From Citrobacter sp. FP75 (GTDB lineage Bacteria > Pseudomonadota > Gammaproteobacteria > Enterobacterales > Enterobacteriaceae), in the NCBI RefSeq assembly GCF_018342065.1, contig NZ_JAFDOE010000009.1, positions 250 to 64,249 of the forward strand: a DNA stretch of 64,000 bases, written 5' to 3'. Below the pieces are notes generated by a model that searched no databases, was not told where the DNA came from, and saw nothing but the letters and a program-made list of their open reading frames with translations. Both the position numbers and the translations under genes were made by a program. This document shows, one piece after another, positions 37,934-47,430 of the stretch (the first letter of the stretch is position 1; each line of letters begins with the position of its first letter).

Positions 37934-38047
37934 ATCACGCTCCGTAAAGAAAAATCGCAATATGACAAATATGAACGGCTTCTGACATTTTGCATTTACA
38001 TTCCTGTGATGGACTGCTGATATCGGCCACCCCGCAGGAGATCCGTT

Positions 38048-39571
38048 ATGAGCAAGACACCGGTTCTGGAGATGCGCAATATTGCCAAAGCATTCGGCAA
38101 GTTTTATGCGCTGAAAGGGGTCGATTTGACGGTCTGGCCTGGCGAAATCCACGCCCTGATGGGCGAGAACGGCGCGGGGAAAAGTACCCTGATGAAGATC
38201 CTCGCCGGTGCTTATACCGCCACCAGCGGCGAGATCCTGATTGACGGTCAGCCGTTTCATATTCGCGGGCCAAAAGATGCGCTCAGCGCTGGCATTACGC
38301 TGATTTATCAGGAGATGCAGCTCGCGCCCAATCTGACGGTGGCGGAAAATATCTTTCTTGGCAGCGAACTGTCGCGCGGTGGTCTGGTGCAACGCAAAGA
38401 GATGGTGATGCAGTCGCAGAAAGTCATCGACCGGCTTGGCGCCCAGTTTAAGGCCAGCGATCGGGTCATGACGCTGACCATCGCCGAGCAGCAGCAGGTG
38501 GAAATCGCCCGCGCCCTGCACCGTAACAGCCGCATTCTGGTGATGGATGAACCCACCGCCGCCCTCTCCTCACGTGAAACTCACCGCCTGTTTGAACTGA
38601 TCATGCGCCTGCGCGATGAAGGGATGGCGATTATCTACATCAGCCACCGCATGGCGGAAGTGTACGAACTCTCCGATCGCGTCAGCGTCCTGCGCGACGG
38701 GCAATACGTCGGCAGCCTGACCCGCGACAAGCTTAACGCTTCTGAACTGGTGCGCATGATGGTGGGCCGTCCGTTAAGCGATCTGTTTAACAAAGAGCGC
38801 GATATCCCCTTAGGCAAAGCACGTCTGAACGTGCATCACCTGACCGACGGCAACAAAGTGCAGCCATGCAGTTTACTGGTGCGCTCCGGGGAGATTGTGG
38901 GCCTTGCGGGCTTAGTCGGTGCCGGGCGTTCCGAACTGGCGCAGCTGATTTTTGGTGTGCGCAAAGCCATCGGCGGCATGATAGAAGTCGACGGCGAACC
39001 GGTGGTTGTCCACTCTCCGCGTGAAGCCATCGACCACGGCATCGGTTTTCTTACCGAGAATCGCAAAGAACAGGGGCTGTTTTTAGAGCTGGCGGCGGCA
39101 GAGAACATCACCATGGCGACGCTGGAGCGTGACGCCAACTGGGGCATGCTCGATCGCAAAAAGGCGCAGGCGATTTCCGATGACGCCATCAAATTGCTCA
39201 ATATTCGCGTACCGCATGCGCAGGTCCGCGCGGGCGGGCTATCCGGCGGCAACCAGCAAAAGCTGCTGATTTCGCGCTGGGTCGCGATCGGCCCACGCAT
39301 TTTGATCCTCGATGAACCCACGCGCGGCGTGGACGTTGGCGCCAAAAGCGAGATCTACCGGATCATGAACGATATGGCGCGCAAAGGCGTGGCGATCCTG
39401 ATGATCTCCAGTGAACTGCCGGAAGTCGTCGGTATGAGCGATCGGGTTTACGTGATGCGCGAAGGCAGCATTGCCGGCGAGCTGAACGGACAAAGCATTA
39501 CCCAGGAAAACATTATGACGCTCGCAACCGGCGTGAACGACTCCCACCATCAGGCGGTGCCCCATGAATAA
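38048..39571 (+). CDS. Sugar ABC transporter ATPase (RbsA/AlsA type)
   Basis: 507 residues with two nucleotide-binding halves, as in RbsA, MglA and AlsA. The first half has Walker [10 protein letters not shown] (39-47) and Walker [13 protein letters not shown]. The second has the degenerate P-loop [17 protein letters not shown] and [12 protein letters not shown], typical of this class. It energises import through the permease that overlaps its end by 8 bases. GGAG lies eight bases before the ATG. The sugar is not determined by sequence; the downstream enzymes suggest a ketose/aldose such as lyxose or a relative. Confidence 0.93.
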   Translation: MSKTPVLEMRNIAKAFGKFYALKGVDLTVWPGEIHALMGENGAGKSTLMKILAGAYTATSGEILIDGQPFHIRGPKDALSAGITLIYQEMQLAPNLTVAENIFLGSELSRGGLVQRKEMVMQSQKVIDRLGAQFKASDRVMTLTIAEQQQVEIARALHRNSRILVMDEPTAALSSRETHRLFELIMRLRDEGMAIIYISHRMAEVYELSDRVSVLRDGQYVGSLTRDKLNASELVRMMVGRPLSDLFNKERDIPLGKARLNVHHLTDGNKVQPCSLLVRSGEIVGLAGLVGAGRSELAQLIFGVRKAIGGMIEVDGEPVVVHSPREAIDHGIGFLTENRKEQGLFLELAAAENITMATLERDANWGMLDRKKAQAISDDAIKLLNIRVPHAQVRAGGLSGGNQQKLLISRWVAIGPRILILDEPTRGVDVGAKSEIYRIMNDMARKGVAILMISSELPEVVGMSDRVYVMREGSIAGELNGQSITQENIMTLATGVNDSHHQAVPHE

Positions 39572-40559
39572 TCCAACCACTCCCCGGCAGGTGGCGAAAT
39601 CCGCCTCCGCAAAAAAAATGCTGATGGGCGATTTGATGCAAACGGTCGGCATCTTGCCCATTCTGATCCTGATTGTGGCGGTATTTGGCTTTATCGCACC
39701 CAACTTTTTTACCGAAAGTAATCTGCTGAACATCACGCGCCAGGCGTCGATCAACATCGTGCTGGCGGCGGGTATGACCTTCATCATTTTGACCGGTGGG
39801 ATCGATCTTTCCGTGGGTTCGATTCTCGGCACCACCGCGGTGGCGGCGATGGTCGTTTCTCTTATTCCGGAGCTGGCGATGTTGTCGATTCCGGCGGCGC
39901 TGATGCTCGGCCTGGTGCTGGGACTGTTTAACGGTGCGCTGGTGGCGTTTGCTGGTCTGCCGCCGTTTATCGTCACGCTCGGGACCTATACGGCGCTGCG
40001 CGGCGCGGCCTACCTGCTGGCGGACGGCACGACGGTGATTAACTCCAACATCAGCTTCGAGTGGATTGGTAACAACTATCTCGGGCCGATCCCGTGGCTG
40101 GTCGTGATTGCGCTGGCGGTCATTGCGGTGTGCTGGTTCATTTTGCGCCGCACCACACTCGGCGTTCATATCTATGCGGTCGGCGGCAATATGCAGGCCG
40201 CGCGCTTAACCGGCATCAAAGTGTGGCTGGTGCTGTTATTCGTCTACGGCATGAGCGGACTGCTTTCCGGTCTTGGCGGGGTGATGAGCGCCTCGCGGCT
40301 GTACAGCGCCAACGGCAACTTAGGCATGGGCTATGAGCTGGACGCCATCGCGGCGGTGATCCTCGGCGGCACCAGCTTTGTCGGCGGGATTGGCACCATC
40401 ACCGGCACGCTGGTGGGGGCGCTGATTATCGCCACGCTCAATAACGGTATGACGCTGATGGGCGTGTCTTATTTCTGGCAACTGGTGATCAAAGGGGCGG
40501 TGATCATCATAGCGGTGCTGATCGACAAATACCGTACCCGACACCATCAAAGTGCATAA
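39564..40559 (+). CDS. Sugar ABC transporter permease (RbsC/AlsC type)
   Basis: 331 residues with 8-10 membrane spans. Family hallmarks [10 protein letters not shown] and [23 protein letters not shown] are present. It overlaps the ATPase gene by 8 bases, which indicates coupled translation. The binding-protein gene follows 28 bases later. Confidence 0.93.
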   Translation: MNNPTTPRQVAKSASAKKMLMGDLMQTVGILPILILIVAVFGFIAPNFFTESNLLNITRQASINIVLAAGMTFIILTGGIDLSVGSILGTTAVAAMVVSLIPELAMLSIPAALMLGLVLGLFNGALVAFAGLPPFIVTLGTYTALRGAAYLLADGTTVINSNISFEWIGNNYLGPIPWLVVIALAVIAVCWFILRRTTLGVHIYAVGGNMQAARLTGIKVWLVLLFVYGMSGLLSGLGGVMSASRLYSANGNLGMGYELDAIAAVILGGTSFVGGIGTITGTLVGALIIATLNNGMTLMGVSYFWQLVIKGAVIIIAVLIDKYRTRHHQSA

Positions 40560-40587
40560 CAACAACATCTTACTTCGAGGAAACAGC

Positions 40588-41529
40588 ATGAGATTAAAGC
40601 CATTAGTGACCGCGCTCTGTGCTGGCGCATTGCTTGCTAGCGCTCCGTTTGTGCAGGCAAAAGAACTGAAATCCATCGGCGTAACGGTGGGCGACCTGGC
40701 CAACCCATTCTTCGTGCAGATAACCAAAGGCGCGGAACTGGAAGCACGCAAACTGGCGGGCGATGGCGTCAAAGTGACGCTGGTTTCCAGCGGCTACGAT
40801 CTCGGCCAGCAGGTATCGCAGATAGACAATTTTATTGCCGCCAAAGTCGACATGATCATTCTTAACGCCGCCGACTCCAAAGGCATCGGCCCGGCGGTAA
40901 AACGCGCGAAAGATGCAGGGATTGTGGTGGTCGCCGTTGACGTAGCGGCGGAAGGCGCAGACGCCACCATCACCTCTGATAACACCCAGGCCGGAGAAAT
41001 GGCCTGTAAATACATTACCGACCGTCTGAAAGGGAAAGGCAACGTCGTCATCATCAACGGGCCGCCGGTTTCCGCCGTGCAGAACCGTGTGGAAGGCTGC
41101 CAGACCGAGTTCAAACGCCACCCGGACATCAAGGTGCTGTCGCATAATCAGAACGCCAAAGGCAGCCGCGAAGGCGGTCTGGAGATCATGACCGCCCTGC
41201 TGGCGGCCAATCCGAAGATCGACGGCGTGTTTGCGATTAACGATCCCACCGCGATCGGTGCCGATCTGGCGGCAAAACAGGCGCAACGCAGCGAATTCTT
41301 TATTGTTGGCGTAGACGGCAGCCCAGACGGTGAAGAGGCCCTGAAGCGCGAAAACTCACTATTTGTGGCGACCCCGGCACAAGATCCGCAGGTGATGGCT
41401 GCCAAAGCGGTCGAAATCGGTTATGACATATTGCAGGGGAAACCCGCCCCGAAAGAGCCCGTGCTGATCCCGGTGACGATGATCGATAAAAACAACGTCG
41501 GCAGCTATAAGGGTTGGACGGTGAAATAA
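40588..41529 (+). CDS. Sugar ABC transporter periplasmic binding protein
   Basis: 313 residues from ATG at 40588, with GAGG seven bases upstream; the frame extends 12 codons earlier. A signal peptide (about 1-24, ending VQA) precedes a type 1 periplasmic binding fold like RbsB or AlsB. Hinge and ligand segments include GDLANPFF, NDPTAIGADLAA and VGVDGSPDGEEA. A REP unit follows, so this most needed subunit may be made in excess of the later enzymes. Confidence 0.92.
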   Translation: MRLKPLVTALCAGALLASAPFVQAKELKSIGVTVGDLANPFFVQITKGAELEARKLAGDGVKVTLVSSGYDLGQQVSQIDNFIAAKVDMIILNAADSKGIGPAVKRAKDAGIVVVAVDVAAEGADATITSDNTQAGEMACKYITDRLKGKGNVVIINGPPVSAVQNRVEGCQTEFKRHPDIKVLSHNQNAKGSREGGLEIMTALLAANPKIDGVFAINDPTAIGADLAAKQAQRSEFFIVGVDGSPDGEEALKRENSLFVATPAQDPQVMAAKAVEIGYDILQGKPAPKEPVLIPVTMIDKNNVGSYKGWTVK

Positions 41530-41541
41530 CCTGACAATACA

Positions 41542-41576
41542 GCGCCGGATGGCGGCATAAATGCCCTATCCGGCAT
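41542..41576. repeat. REP element inside the sugar operon
   Basis: GCCGGAT (41544-41550) and ATCCGGC (41568-41574) around GGCGGCATAAATGCC. It separates the transporter genes from the metabolic genes and is likely to stabilise the upstream message. Confidence 0.82.
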
Positions 41577-41597
41577 TATATAAGGAGAATTCTGCCG

Positions 41598-42281
41598 ATG
41601 AAACGCTCCGCAATTAACGAAATCCTTGGCCATACGCGCCAGTTTTTTTCTCTGCACGACGTGCACCTGCCTCCTTTTGCCAGTTTTCCCCCCACCCAAT
41701 GGCGCAAGCTCGACGCCAGTGCCTGGAGCGAAGTTTTCGACCTCAAACTCGGTTGGGATGTCACCGCGTTCGGCGGTAACAATTTCACCGCACAAGGGTT
41801 AACGCTGTTCACCCTGCGCAATGGTTCACCGAAAGGCATGCCTTTTGAGAAATGCTACGCCGAGAAAATCATGCATGTTCGCGATGCGCAGGTCACGCCG
41901 ATGCATTTTCACTGGCGTAAACGCGAGGACATTATCAATCGCGGCGGCGGCAATCTGATTGTGGAACTGTGGAATGCGGGGGTCAGAGAACAAACGGAAG
42001 ACAGCGACGTTAGCGTGGTAATTGACGGCTGTCGGCAAACGCATGCCGCAGGTAGCCAACTGCGTCTGACGCCCGGTGAAAGTATCTGCCTGCCGCCGGG
42101 GCTGTATCACAGCTTCTGGGCGGAAGAAGGGTTTGGCGACGTGCTGGTTGGCGAAGTCTCCTCGGTCAATGACGACGACCACGATAACCATTTCCTGCAA
42201 CCCATCGCCCGCTACAACGACATTGAAGAAGATGAACCGGCGTTGCTGGTACTGTGCAACGAGTATCGCCTGTTCCGTTAA
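41598..42281 (+). CDS. D-lyxose-type sugar isomerase (Z5688-like)
   Basis: 227 residues, cupin-fold metal enzyme. It resembles the O157:H7 protein Z5688, shown by structure and assay to be a D-lyxose isomerase (D-lyxose/D-xylulose, also D-mannose/D-fructose). Predicted Mn2+ ligands are His103, His105, Glu110 and His171 (MHFHWRKRED, LYHSFW). AAGGAG precedes the ATG. Within the operon it would turn the imported aldose into a ketose for the PfkB kinase and the aldolase. The true substrate could be another sugar of similar stereochemistry. Confidence 0.88.
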   Translation: MKRSAINEILGHTRQFFSLHDVHLPPFASFPPTQWRKLDASAWSEVFDLKLGWDVTAFGGNNFTAQGLTLFTLRNGSPKGMPFEKCYAEKIMHVRDAQVTPMHFHWRKREDIINRGGGNLIVELWNAGVREQTEDSDVSVVIDGCRQTHAAGSQLRLTPGESICLPPGLYHSFWAEEGFGDVLVGEVSSVNDDDHDNHFLQPIARYNDIEEDEPALLVLCNEYRLFR

Positions 42282-42295
42282 CCAAGGAGCGCATC

Positions 42296-43156
42296 ATGCC
42301 ATTGATCTCTCTCGCTGATGGTCTCGCCCATGCCCGCGAGCACCGCTATGCCTTAGGGGCGTTTAACGTTCTGGATTCACACTTCCTGCGCGCGCTGTTT
42401 GCCGCGGCAAAGCAGGAGCGTTCGCCGTTTATTATCAACATCGCCGAAGTACATTTTAAATATATCTCACTGGATTCTTTGGTCGAAGCGGTCAAATTCG
42501 AAGCCGCCAGACATGACATTCCAGTGGTGCTGAATCTTGACCACGGCCTGCACTTTGAGTCGGTGGTGCGAGCGCTACGCTTAGGTTTCAGTTCAGTGAT
42601 GTTCGATGGCTCCACGCTGGAGTACGAAGAAAATATCCGCCAGACTCGTGAAGTGGTGAAGATGTGCCACGCTGTCGGCGTGTCGGTGGAAGCTGAGCTG
42701 GGTGCAGTCGGTGGCGATGAAGGCGGCGCGCTGTATGGTCATGCCGACGAATCACTGTTTACCGACCCGATGCTGGCGCGGGATTTCGTCGACAGAACCG
42801 GAATTGACGCGCTGGCGGTCGCCATTGGCAATGCGCACGGCAAGTACAAAGGCGAACCCAAACTCGACTTCCCGCGGCTGGACGCCATTCGCCAGCAGGC
42901 GGCGATCCCGCTGGTGCTACACGGCGGTTCCGGCATCAGCGACGACGATTTCCGTCGCGCTATTGCGCTTGGTATTCACAAAATTAACTTCTATACCGGC
43001 ATGTCGCAGGCGGCGTTGTCAGCAGTCGAGTCGCGAATGAGCAACCGTCAGCCGCTGTACGACGAATTTGCCGAACTGCTGCTAAGTATTGAAGAAGCCA
43101 TTACCGATACCGTTTCAGAACAGATGCGTATTTTTGGCAGCGCGGGGCAGGTCTGA
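42296..43156 (+). CDS. Class II ketose-bisphosphate aldolase
   Basis: 286 residues from ATG at 42296, with AAGGAG upstream. A zinc-dependent aldolase of the GatY/KbaY/FbaA family: Asp82 and His83 (LNLDHG), His181 (NAHGKY) and His209 (LHGGSG) fit the catalytic Asp and zinc ligands. It would split a ketose phosphate from the kinase into dihydroxyacetone phosphate and an aldehyde. Specificity cannot be read from the sequence. The next gene shares one base with its stop (TGATG). Confidence 0.9.
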   Translation: MPLISLADGLAHAREHRYALGAFNVLDSHFLRALFAAAKQERSPFIINIAEVHFKYISLDSLVEAVKFEAARHDIPVVLNLDHGLHFESVVRALRLGFSSVMFDGSTLEYEENIRQTREVVKMCHAVGVSVEAELGAVGGDEGGALYGHADESLFTDPMLARDFVDRTGIDALAVAIGNAHGKYKGEPKLDFPRLDAIRQQAAIPLVLHGGSGISDDDFRRAIALGIHKINFYTGMSQAALSAVESRMSNRQPLYDEFAELLLSIEEAITDTVSEQMRIFGSAGQV

Positions 43157-44157
43157 TGGAACGCAAAGGCATTATTGCCGCAGGGAATATGCTGGTCGAT
43201 CATGTACATCAGATTGTGCAGTGGCCGGAACGCGGCTGGCTGGCGGAGATCACCCGTAGCGAACGCGCCACGGGCGGTGCACCGCTGAACGTGCTACTGA
43301 CGCTGGCGAAAATGCACTCCGGGATGCCGCTGCAGGCGGTGGGGTTAATCGGTCAGGACAGCGACGGCGACTACATCATGGCGATGCTCGAGCAGTATCA
43401 CGTTAATCGCCAACACGTGCAGCGCACCACTTTCGCGCCCACCTCTATGTCGCAGGTCATGACTGACCCGAGCGGTCAGCGCACCTTTTTCCACTCCCCC
43501 GGTGCCAACCGGCTGCTGGATCTGCCCGCTTTTGAGCAGTTGGATACCTCGATGAAAATCTTCCATCTCGGTTATCTGCTGCTGCTCGACAGCCTGGATA
43601 TGCCGGATGTGGAATTTGGCACTCGTAGCGCGCGGCTGTTGGCGCAAATGCGCGACAACGGTTTTGAAACGTCGCTGGATCTGGTGTCACGCAAGGGCGA
43701 TCCGCGCTACCAGCCGCTGGTGATGCCCGCCCTGCGCCATCTCGACTATCTGGTGATTAACGAACTGGAGGCCGGGGAGTTTAGCGGGCTGGAAATTCGT
43801 CAGCCCAACGGCGAGCTGCATATCCCGCACATCGCCACCGCCGCGCGTGAACTGCTGGACGCAGGCGTGCGCCAGCGGGTGGTGATCCACTGCCCGGAAG
43901 GTGCCTGGGGTGAAGCGCCGGATCGGGCGGGCGTCTGGATCCCATCACAATACCTGGCGCAGGAGGAGATCGTGGGTAGCGTCGGGGCGGGAGATGCGTT
44001 TTGCGCCGGTTTCCTGTATGGCTGTCATGAACGTTGGTCACTGGATGAGAGCATCCGGCTGGCACACGCCTGCGCACGAGCAAGCCTACTGTGCGCCAAC
44101 GCGATAGACGGTGCGAAAACGCTGGAAGCGTTAAAAGCCTGTATAGCTGATACCTGA
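43156..44157 (+). CDS. PfkB-family sugar kinase
   Basis: 333 residues. A ribokinase/PfkB fold with the N-terminal glycine motif (RATGGAPLN) and the C-terminal signature GSVGAGDAFCAGF, where Asp280 is the catalytic base. It is the only kinase in the operon, so it probably phosphorylates the ketose made by the isomerase before aldol cleavage. Translation is coupled to the aldolase (TGATG). The convergent response regulator ends 3 bases beyond its stop, leaving no space for a terminator. Confidence 0.9.
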   Translation: MERKGIIAAGNMLVDHVHQIVQWPERGWLAEITRSERATGGAPLNVLLTLAKMHSGMPLQAVGLIGQDSDGDYIMAMLEQYHVNRQHVQRTTFAPTSMSQVMTDPSGQRTFFHSPGANRLLDLPAFEQLDTSMKIFHLGYLLLLDSLDMPDVEFGTRSARLLAQMRDNGFETSLDLVSRKGDPRYQPLVMPALRHLDYLVINELEAGEFSGLEIRQPNGELHIPHIATAARELLDAGVRQRVVIHCPEGAWGEAPDRAGVWIPSQYLAQEEIVGSVGAGDAFCAGFLYGCHERWSLDESIRLAHACARASLLCANAIDGAKTLEALKACIADT

Positions 44158-44160
44158 TGC

Positions 44161-44892
44161 TTACGCCGCCTTATCGTGATGCTGGACGTCAGCGGCAAAT
44201 ACGTACCCTAAACCGCGCAGGGTTTTGATCAGCATCGGCTGATGCGGGTTGGTCTCTATTTTTCGCCGTAGTCGCATGATTAACACATCGATGGTGCGAT
44301 CAAACACGTCGACGCTGTCACTGCGCGTCAGTTCCAGCAGTTGCTCACGGCTGAGCACCCGGCGGGCGTTTTGTACCAGCGCCAGTAGCAGGCTGTATTC
44401 GCCCTGCGTCAGGTCTACCTTCAGTTGCTGAGGATTGTGCAACTGGCAGCCTGCGGTATCCAGATGCCAGCCATTAAAAGAAAGCCCGGTGGTTTGCGCG
44501 CCTGCGCTTTCAGGCGTGAGCACGCCCACGCGTCTGAGCACCGCCTTTACCCGCGCCACCAGCACGCGCGCGTTGAACGGTTTACCGATGTAGTCGTCAG
44601 CGCCCATTTCCAGCCCAACCACCACATCCGACTCGCTGCCCATACCGGTCAGCATCACTACTGGTAGTCCGGGCCTCAGCTTTTGTATCTGCTGTAGCAC
44701 CATCAGACCGTTGATATCAGGCAGCATCATATCCAGCAGTACCAGAGCGATTTCCGGCTGCGTCTCAATGCAGCGCAGCGCCTCCTGGCCGCTATAACAA
44801 GCGGTCACTGCAAAGACATGCTCGTTCAGCACATCCTGTAAAAGCGTGCAGACAGCCACGTCATCATCCACAACCAGTATCGCCGGCTTCAT
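44161..44892 (-). CDS. OmpR-family response regulator of the sugar locus
   Basis: 243 residues. The receiver domain has the acidic pocket DDD at 9-11, Asp54 as phospho-acceptor and Lys in IGKPF. A winged helix follows with RTIDVLIMRLRRKIE and the TLRGLGYVF end motif, like TorR and OmpR. It is convergent with the kinase gene and lies 6 kb from the hybrid kinase at 35669-37933. No other kinase is nearby, so the two probably pair. It likely activates the sugar operon between them. Confidence 0.88.
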   Translation of the reverse strand: MKPAILVVDDDVAVCTLLQDVLNEHVFAVTACYSGQEALRCIETQPEIALVLLDMMLPDINGLMVLQQIQKLRPGLPVVMLTGMGSESDVVVGLEMGADDYIGKPFNARVLVARVKAVLRRVGVLTPESAGAQTTGLSFNGWHLDTAGCQLHNPQQLKVDLTQGEYSLLLALVQNARRVLSREQLLELTRSDSVDVFDRTIDVLIMRLRRKIETNPHQPMLIKTLRGLGYVFAADVQHHDKAA

Positions 44893-45026
44893 TGTTTTTC
44901 CCCATTTATGGCCAACTTAAATGAGTGTGAATGATTCTGCGCAGAGTGACAGCGATAAGGCACAGGATGTGCGGGAAACATAGCCCCGGTCACACTGCCA
45001 GACCGTCACGCCCTGGAGATTCGTCA

Positions 45027-45040
45027 CGTCAAATATGACG
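45027..45040 (+). promoter_or_regulatory. Inverted repeat in the presumed FhlA-binding region of fdhF
   Basis: CGTCA-AATA-TGACG, a perfect inverted repeat about 80 bases before the sigma-54 promoter, with CGACA and further CGTCA copies around it. In E. coli the FhlA upstream activating sequence of fdhF lies at about this distance. I cannot confirm the match to its consensus. Confidence 0.4.
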
Positions 45041-45111
45041 ACAGCCTGTTTTTCGTCAGGGTTTTGCGCAAATTATGCCCGTATTATCGGCTGATGCCCC
45101 TGATAAAAACA

Positions 45112-45127
45112 TGGCATAAAAGATGCA
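45112..45127 (+). promoter_or_regulatory. Sigma-54 promoter of fdhF
   Basis: TGGCATAAAAGATGCA has the -24 element TGGCA and the -12 element TGCA at the standard spacing, as at E. coli fdhF. Transcription would depend on RpoN and the formate-responsive activator FhlA. Confidence 0.85.
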
Positions 45128-45179
45128 TAACAAAAACGACAAGCGCGTATGCGCGATTTGATTAACTGGAGCGAGACCG

Positions 45180-47327
45180 ATGAAAAAAGTCGTCACGGTT
45201 TGCCCATATTGCGCATCAGGTTGCAAAATCAACCTGGTGGTCGATAACGGCAAAATCGTCCGGGCTGAGGCGGCGCAGGGGAAAACCAACCAGGGTACCC
45301 TGTGTCTGAAGGGCTACTATGGCTGGGATTTTATCAACGATACCCAGATCCTGACCCCTCGCCTGAAAACCCCCATGATCCGTCGCCAACGTGGCGGCAA
45401 ACTGGAATCTGTTTCCTGGGATGAAGCGCTGGATTACGTGGCTAATCGCCTGAGCGCCATCAAAGCGAAGTATGGCCCGGACGCCATTCAGACGACCGGT
45501 TCATCTCGCGGAACGGGTAATGAAACCAACTATGTAATGCAAAAATTCGCGCGCGCCGTTATTGGTACCAATAACGTTGACTGCTGCGCTCGCGTCTGAC
45601 ACGGCCCTTCGGTTGCAGGTCTGCACCAATCGGTCGGTAACGGCGCAATGAGTAATGCGATTAACGAAATTGATAACACCGATTTAGTGTTTATTTTCGG
45701 GTACAACCCGGCGGATTCCCACCCTATTGTGGCGAATCACGTGATTAACGCTAAGCGTAACGGGGCGAAAATCATCGTCTGCGATCCGCGCAAAATTGAA
45801 ACTGCGCGCATTGCCGACATGCACATCGCGTTAAGAAACGGCTCGAACATCGCACTGCTCAACGCTATGGGTCATGTCATCATCGAAGAAAAACTGTACG
45901 ACCAGGCGTTCGTGGCCTCACGTACGGAAGGCTTTGAAGAGTACAGCAAGATTGTCGAAGGCTATACGCCGGAGTCCGTCGAAGACATTACTGGCGTTAG
46001 CGCTCAGGAAATTCGTCAGGCTGCACGTATGTACGCCTCGGCGAAAAGCGCCGCTATCCTGTGGGGCATGGGTGTAACCCAGTTCTATCAGGGTGTGGAA
46101 ACAGTGCGTTCACTGACCAGCCTCGCGATGCTGACCGGCAACCTCGGTAAGCCAAGCGTGGGCGTTAACCCGGTTCGCGGCCAGAACAACGTTCAGGGTG
46201 CCTGCGACATGGGCGCGCTGCCGGATACCTATCCAGGCTATCAGTACGTTAAGTTCCCGGAAAACCGCGAGAAATTCGCCAAAGCCTGGGGCGTGGAAAG
46301 CCTGCCTGCACATACTGGCTATCGCATCAGCGAGCTACCACACCGTGCGGCGCATGGCGAAGTGCGCGCGGCGTACATTATGGGCGAAGATCCATTACAG
46401 ACCGATGCTGAACTCTCCGCAGTGCGCAAAGGCTTTGAGGATCTGGAGCTGGTCATCGTGCAGGATATCTTCATGACCAAAACTGCCGCTGCCGCAGACG
46501 TTATTTTGCCGTCTACGTCATGGGGTGAGCATGAAGGCGTCTTTACCGCCGCTGACCGTGGCTTCCAGCGCTTCTTTAAAGCGGTTGAGCCGAAGTGGGA
46601 TCTGAAAACGGACTGGCAGATTATCAGTGAAATCGCCACCCGTATGGGCTACCCGATGCACTACAACAATACCCAGGAAATCTGGGATGAGTTGCGTCAT
46701 CTGTGCCCGGACTTCTACGGCGCCACTTACGAGAAAATGGGCGAACTGGGTTATGTCATGTGGCCATGCCGCGACACCTCAGATGCCGACCAGGGTACGT
46801 CTTACCTCTTTAAAGAGAAGTTCGACACCCCGAACGGCCTGGCGCAGTTCTTCACCTGTGACTGGGTCGCGCCAATCGACAAGCTCACCGAAGAGTACCC
46901 GATGGTGCTGTCGACGGTGCGTGAAGTCGGCCACTACTCTTGCCGCTCCATGACCGGCAACTGTGCGGCGCTGGCGGCGTTAGCAGATGAACCGGGCTAC
47001 GCCCAGATCAACACCGCCGACGCAGAACGTTTGGGCATTCAGGATGAAGAGCTGGTATGGGTTAACTCGCGCAAAGGTCGCGTTATCACCCGCGCGGCAG
47101 TCAGCGATCGTCCGAACAAAGGCGCGATTTACATGACCTACCAGTGGTGGATTGGGGCATGTAATGAACTGGTAACCGAGAACTTAAGCCCGATTACCAA
47201 AACGCCGGAGTACAAGTACTGTGCCGTCAACGTTGAGCGCATTGCCGACCAGCGTGCTGCTGAGCAGTATGTAATTGATGAGTACACTAAGCTGAAATCC
47301 AGCCTGCGCGAAAGCGCAATGGGTTAG
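45180..47327 (+). CDS. fdhF: Formate dehydrogenase H FdhF (selenoprotein)
   Basis: 715-residue molybdopterin enzyme of the formate hydrogenlyase complex; it oxidises formate to CO2 in fermentation. The reading frame runs through an in-frame TGA at 45597-45599, which encodes selenocysteine 140, the molybdenum ligand, exactly as in E. coli. A SECIS hairpin follows directly. The N-terminal [4Fe-4S] cysteines are Cys8, Cys11, Cys15 and Cys42. The gene is not a frameshift or pseudogene, although ordinary ORF callers split it at the TGA. A GGAG-type ribosome site precedes the start. A strong terminator follows the stop. The hydrogenase genes are elsewhere, as in K-12. Confidence 0.97.
45597..45636 (+). 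promoter_or_regulatory. SECIS element of fdhF
   Basis: Begins at the TGA codon. The minimal upper stem-loop GGTTGCAGGTCTGCACC (45611-45627), which binds SelB, is identical to the E. coli element, including the GGTCT loop and the bulged T. The lower stem differs at one position from my memory of K-12. Confidence 0.93.
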
Positions 47328-47350
47328 TCCGTTTACGTACCTGTTCTGCA

Positions 47351-47379
47351 ACAGCCTCCGCCCGGAGGCTGTTTTTTTA
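47351..47379 (+). terminator. Rho-independent terminator of fdhF
   Basis: ACAGCCTCCG (47351-47360) and CGGAGGCTGT (47363-47372) form a strong stem, with the tight loop probably opening to 4-6 bases, followed by a run of T residues. Confidence 0.92.
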
Positions 47380-47430
47380 TCCATACGATCTCTTTATACT
47401 GTTCATTCCGTACCCTAAATAAAACTCAAA

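Noticed and set aside
37934-38521. N-terminal extension of the hybrid kinase frame
   Set aside because: The extension is antisense to the start of the ABC ATPase gene. ATG at 37933 has a ribosome site, and a membrane helix follows it as expected.
40794-41132. Long antisense ORFs within GC-rich genes (here and elsewhere, e.g. 3961-4561, 19384-19908)
   Set aside because: They mirror well-conserved sense genes, have repetitive low-complexity translations and no ribosome sites.
45180-45599. fdhF split into two ORFs by a TGA
   Set aside because: The TGA is at codon 140, the known selenocysteine, and is followed by an intact SECIS hairpin. One functional gene, not a pseudogene.
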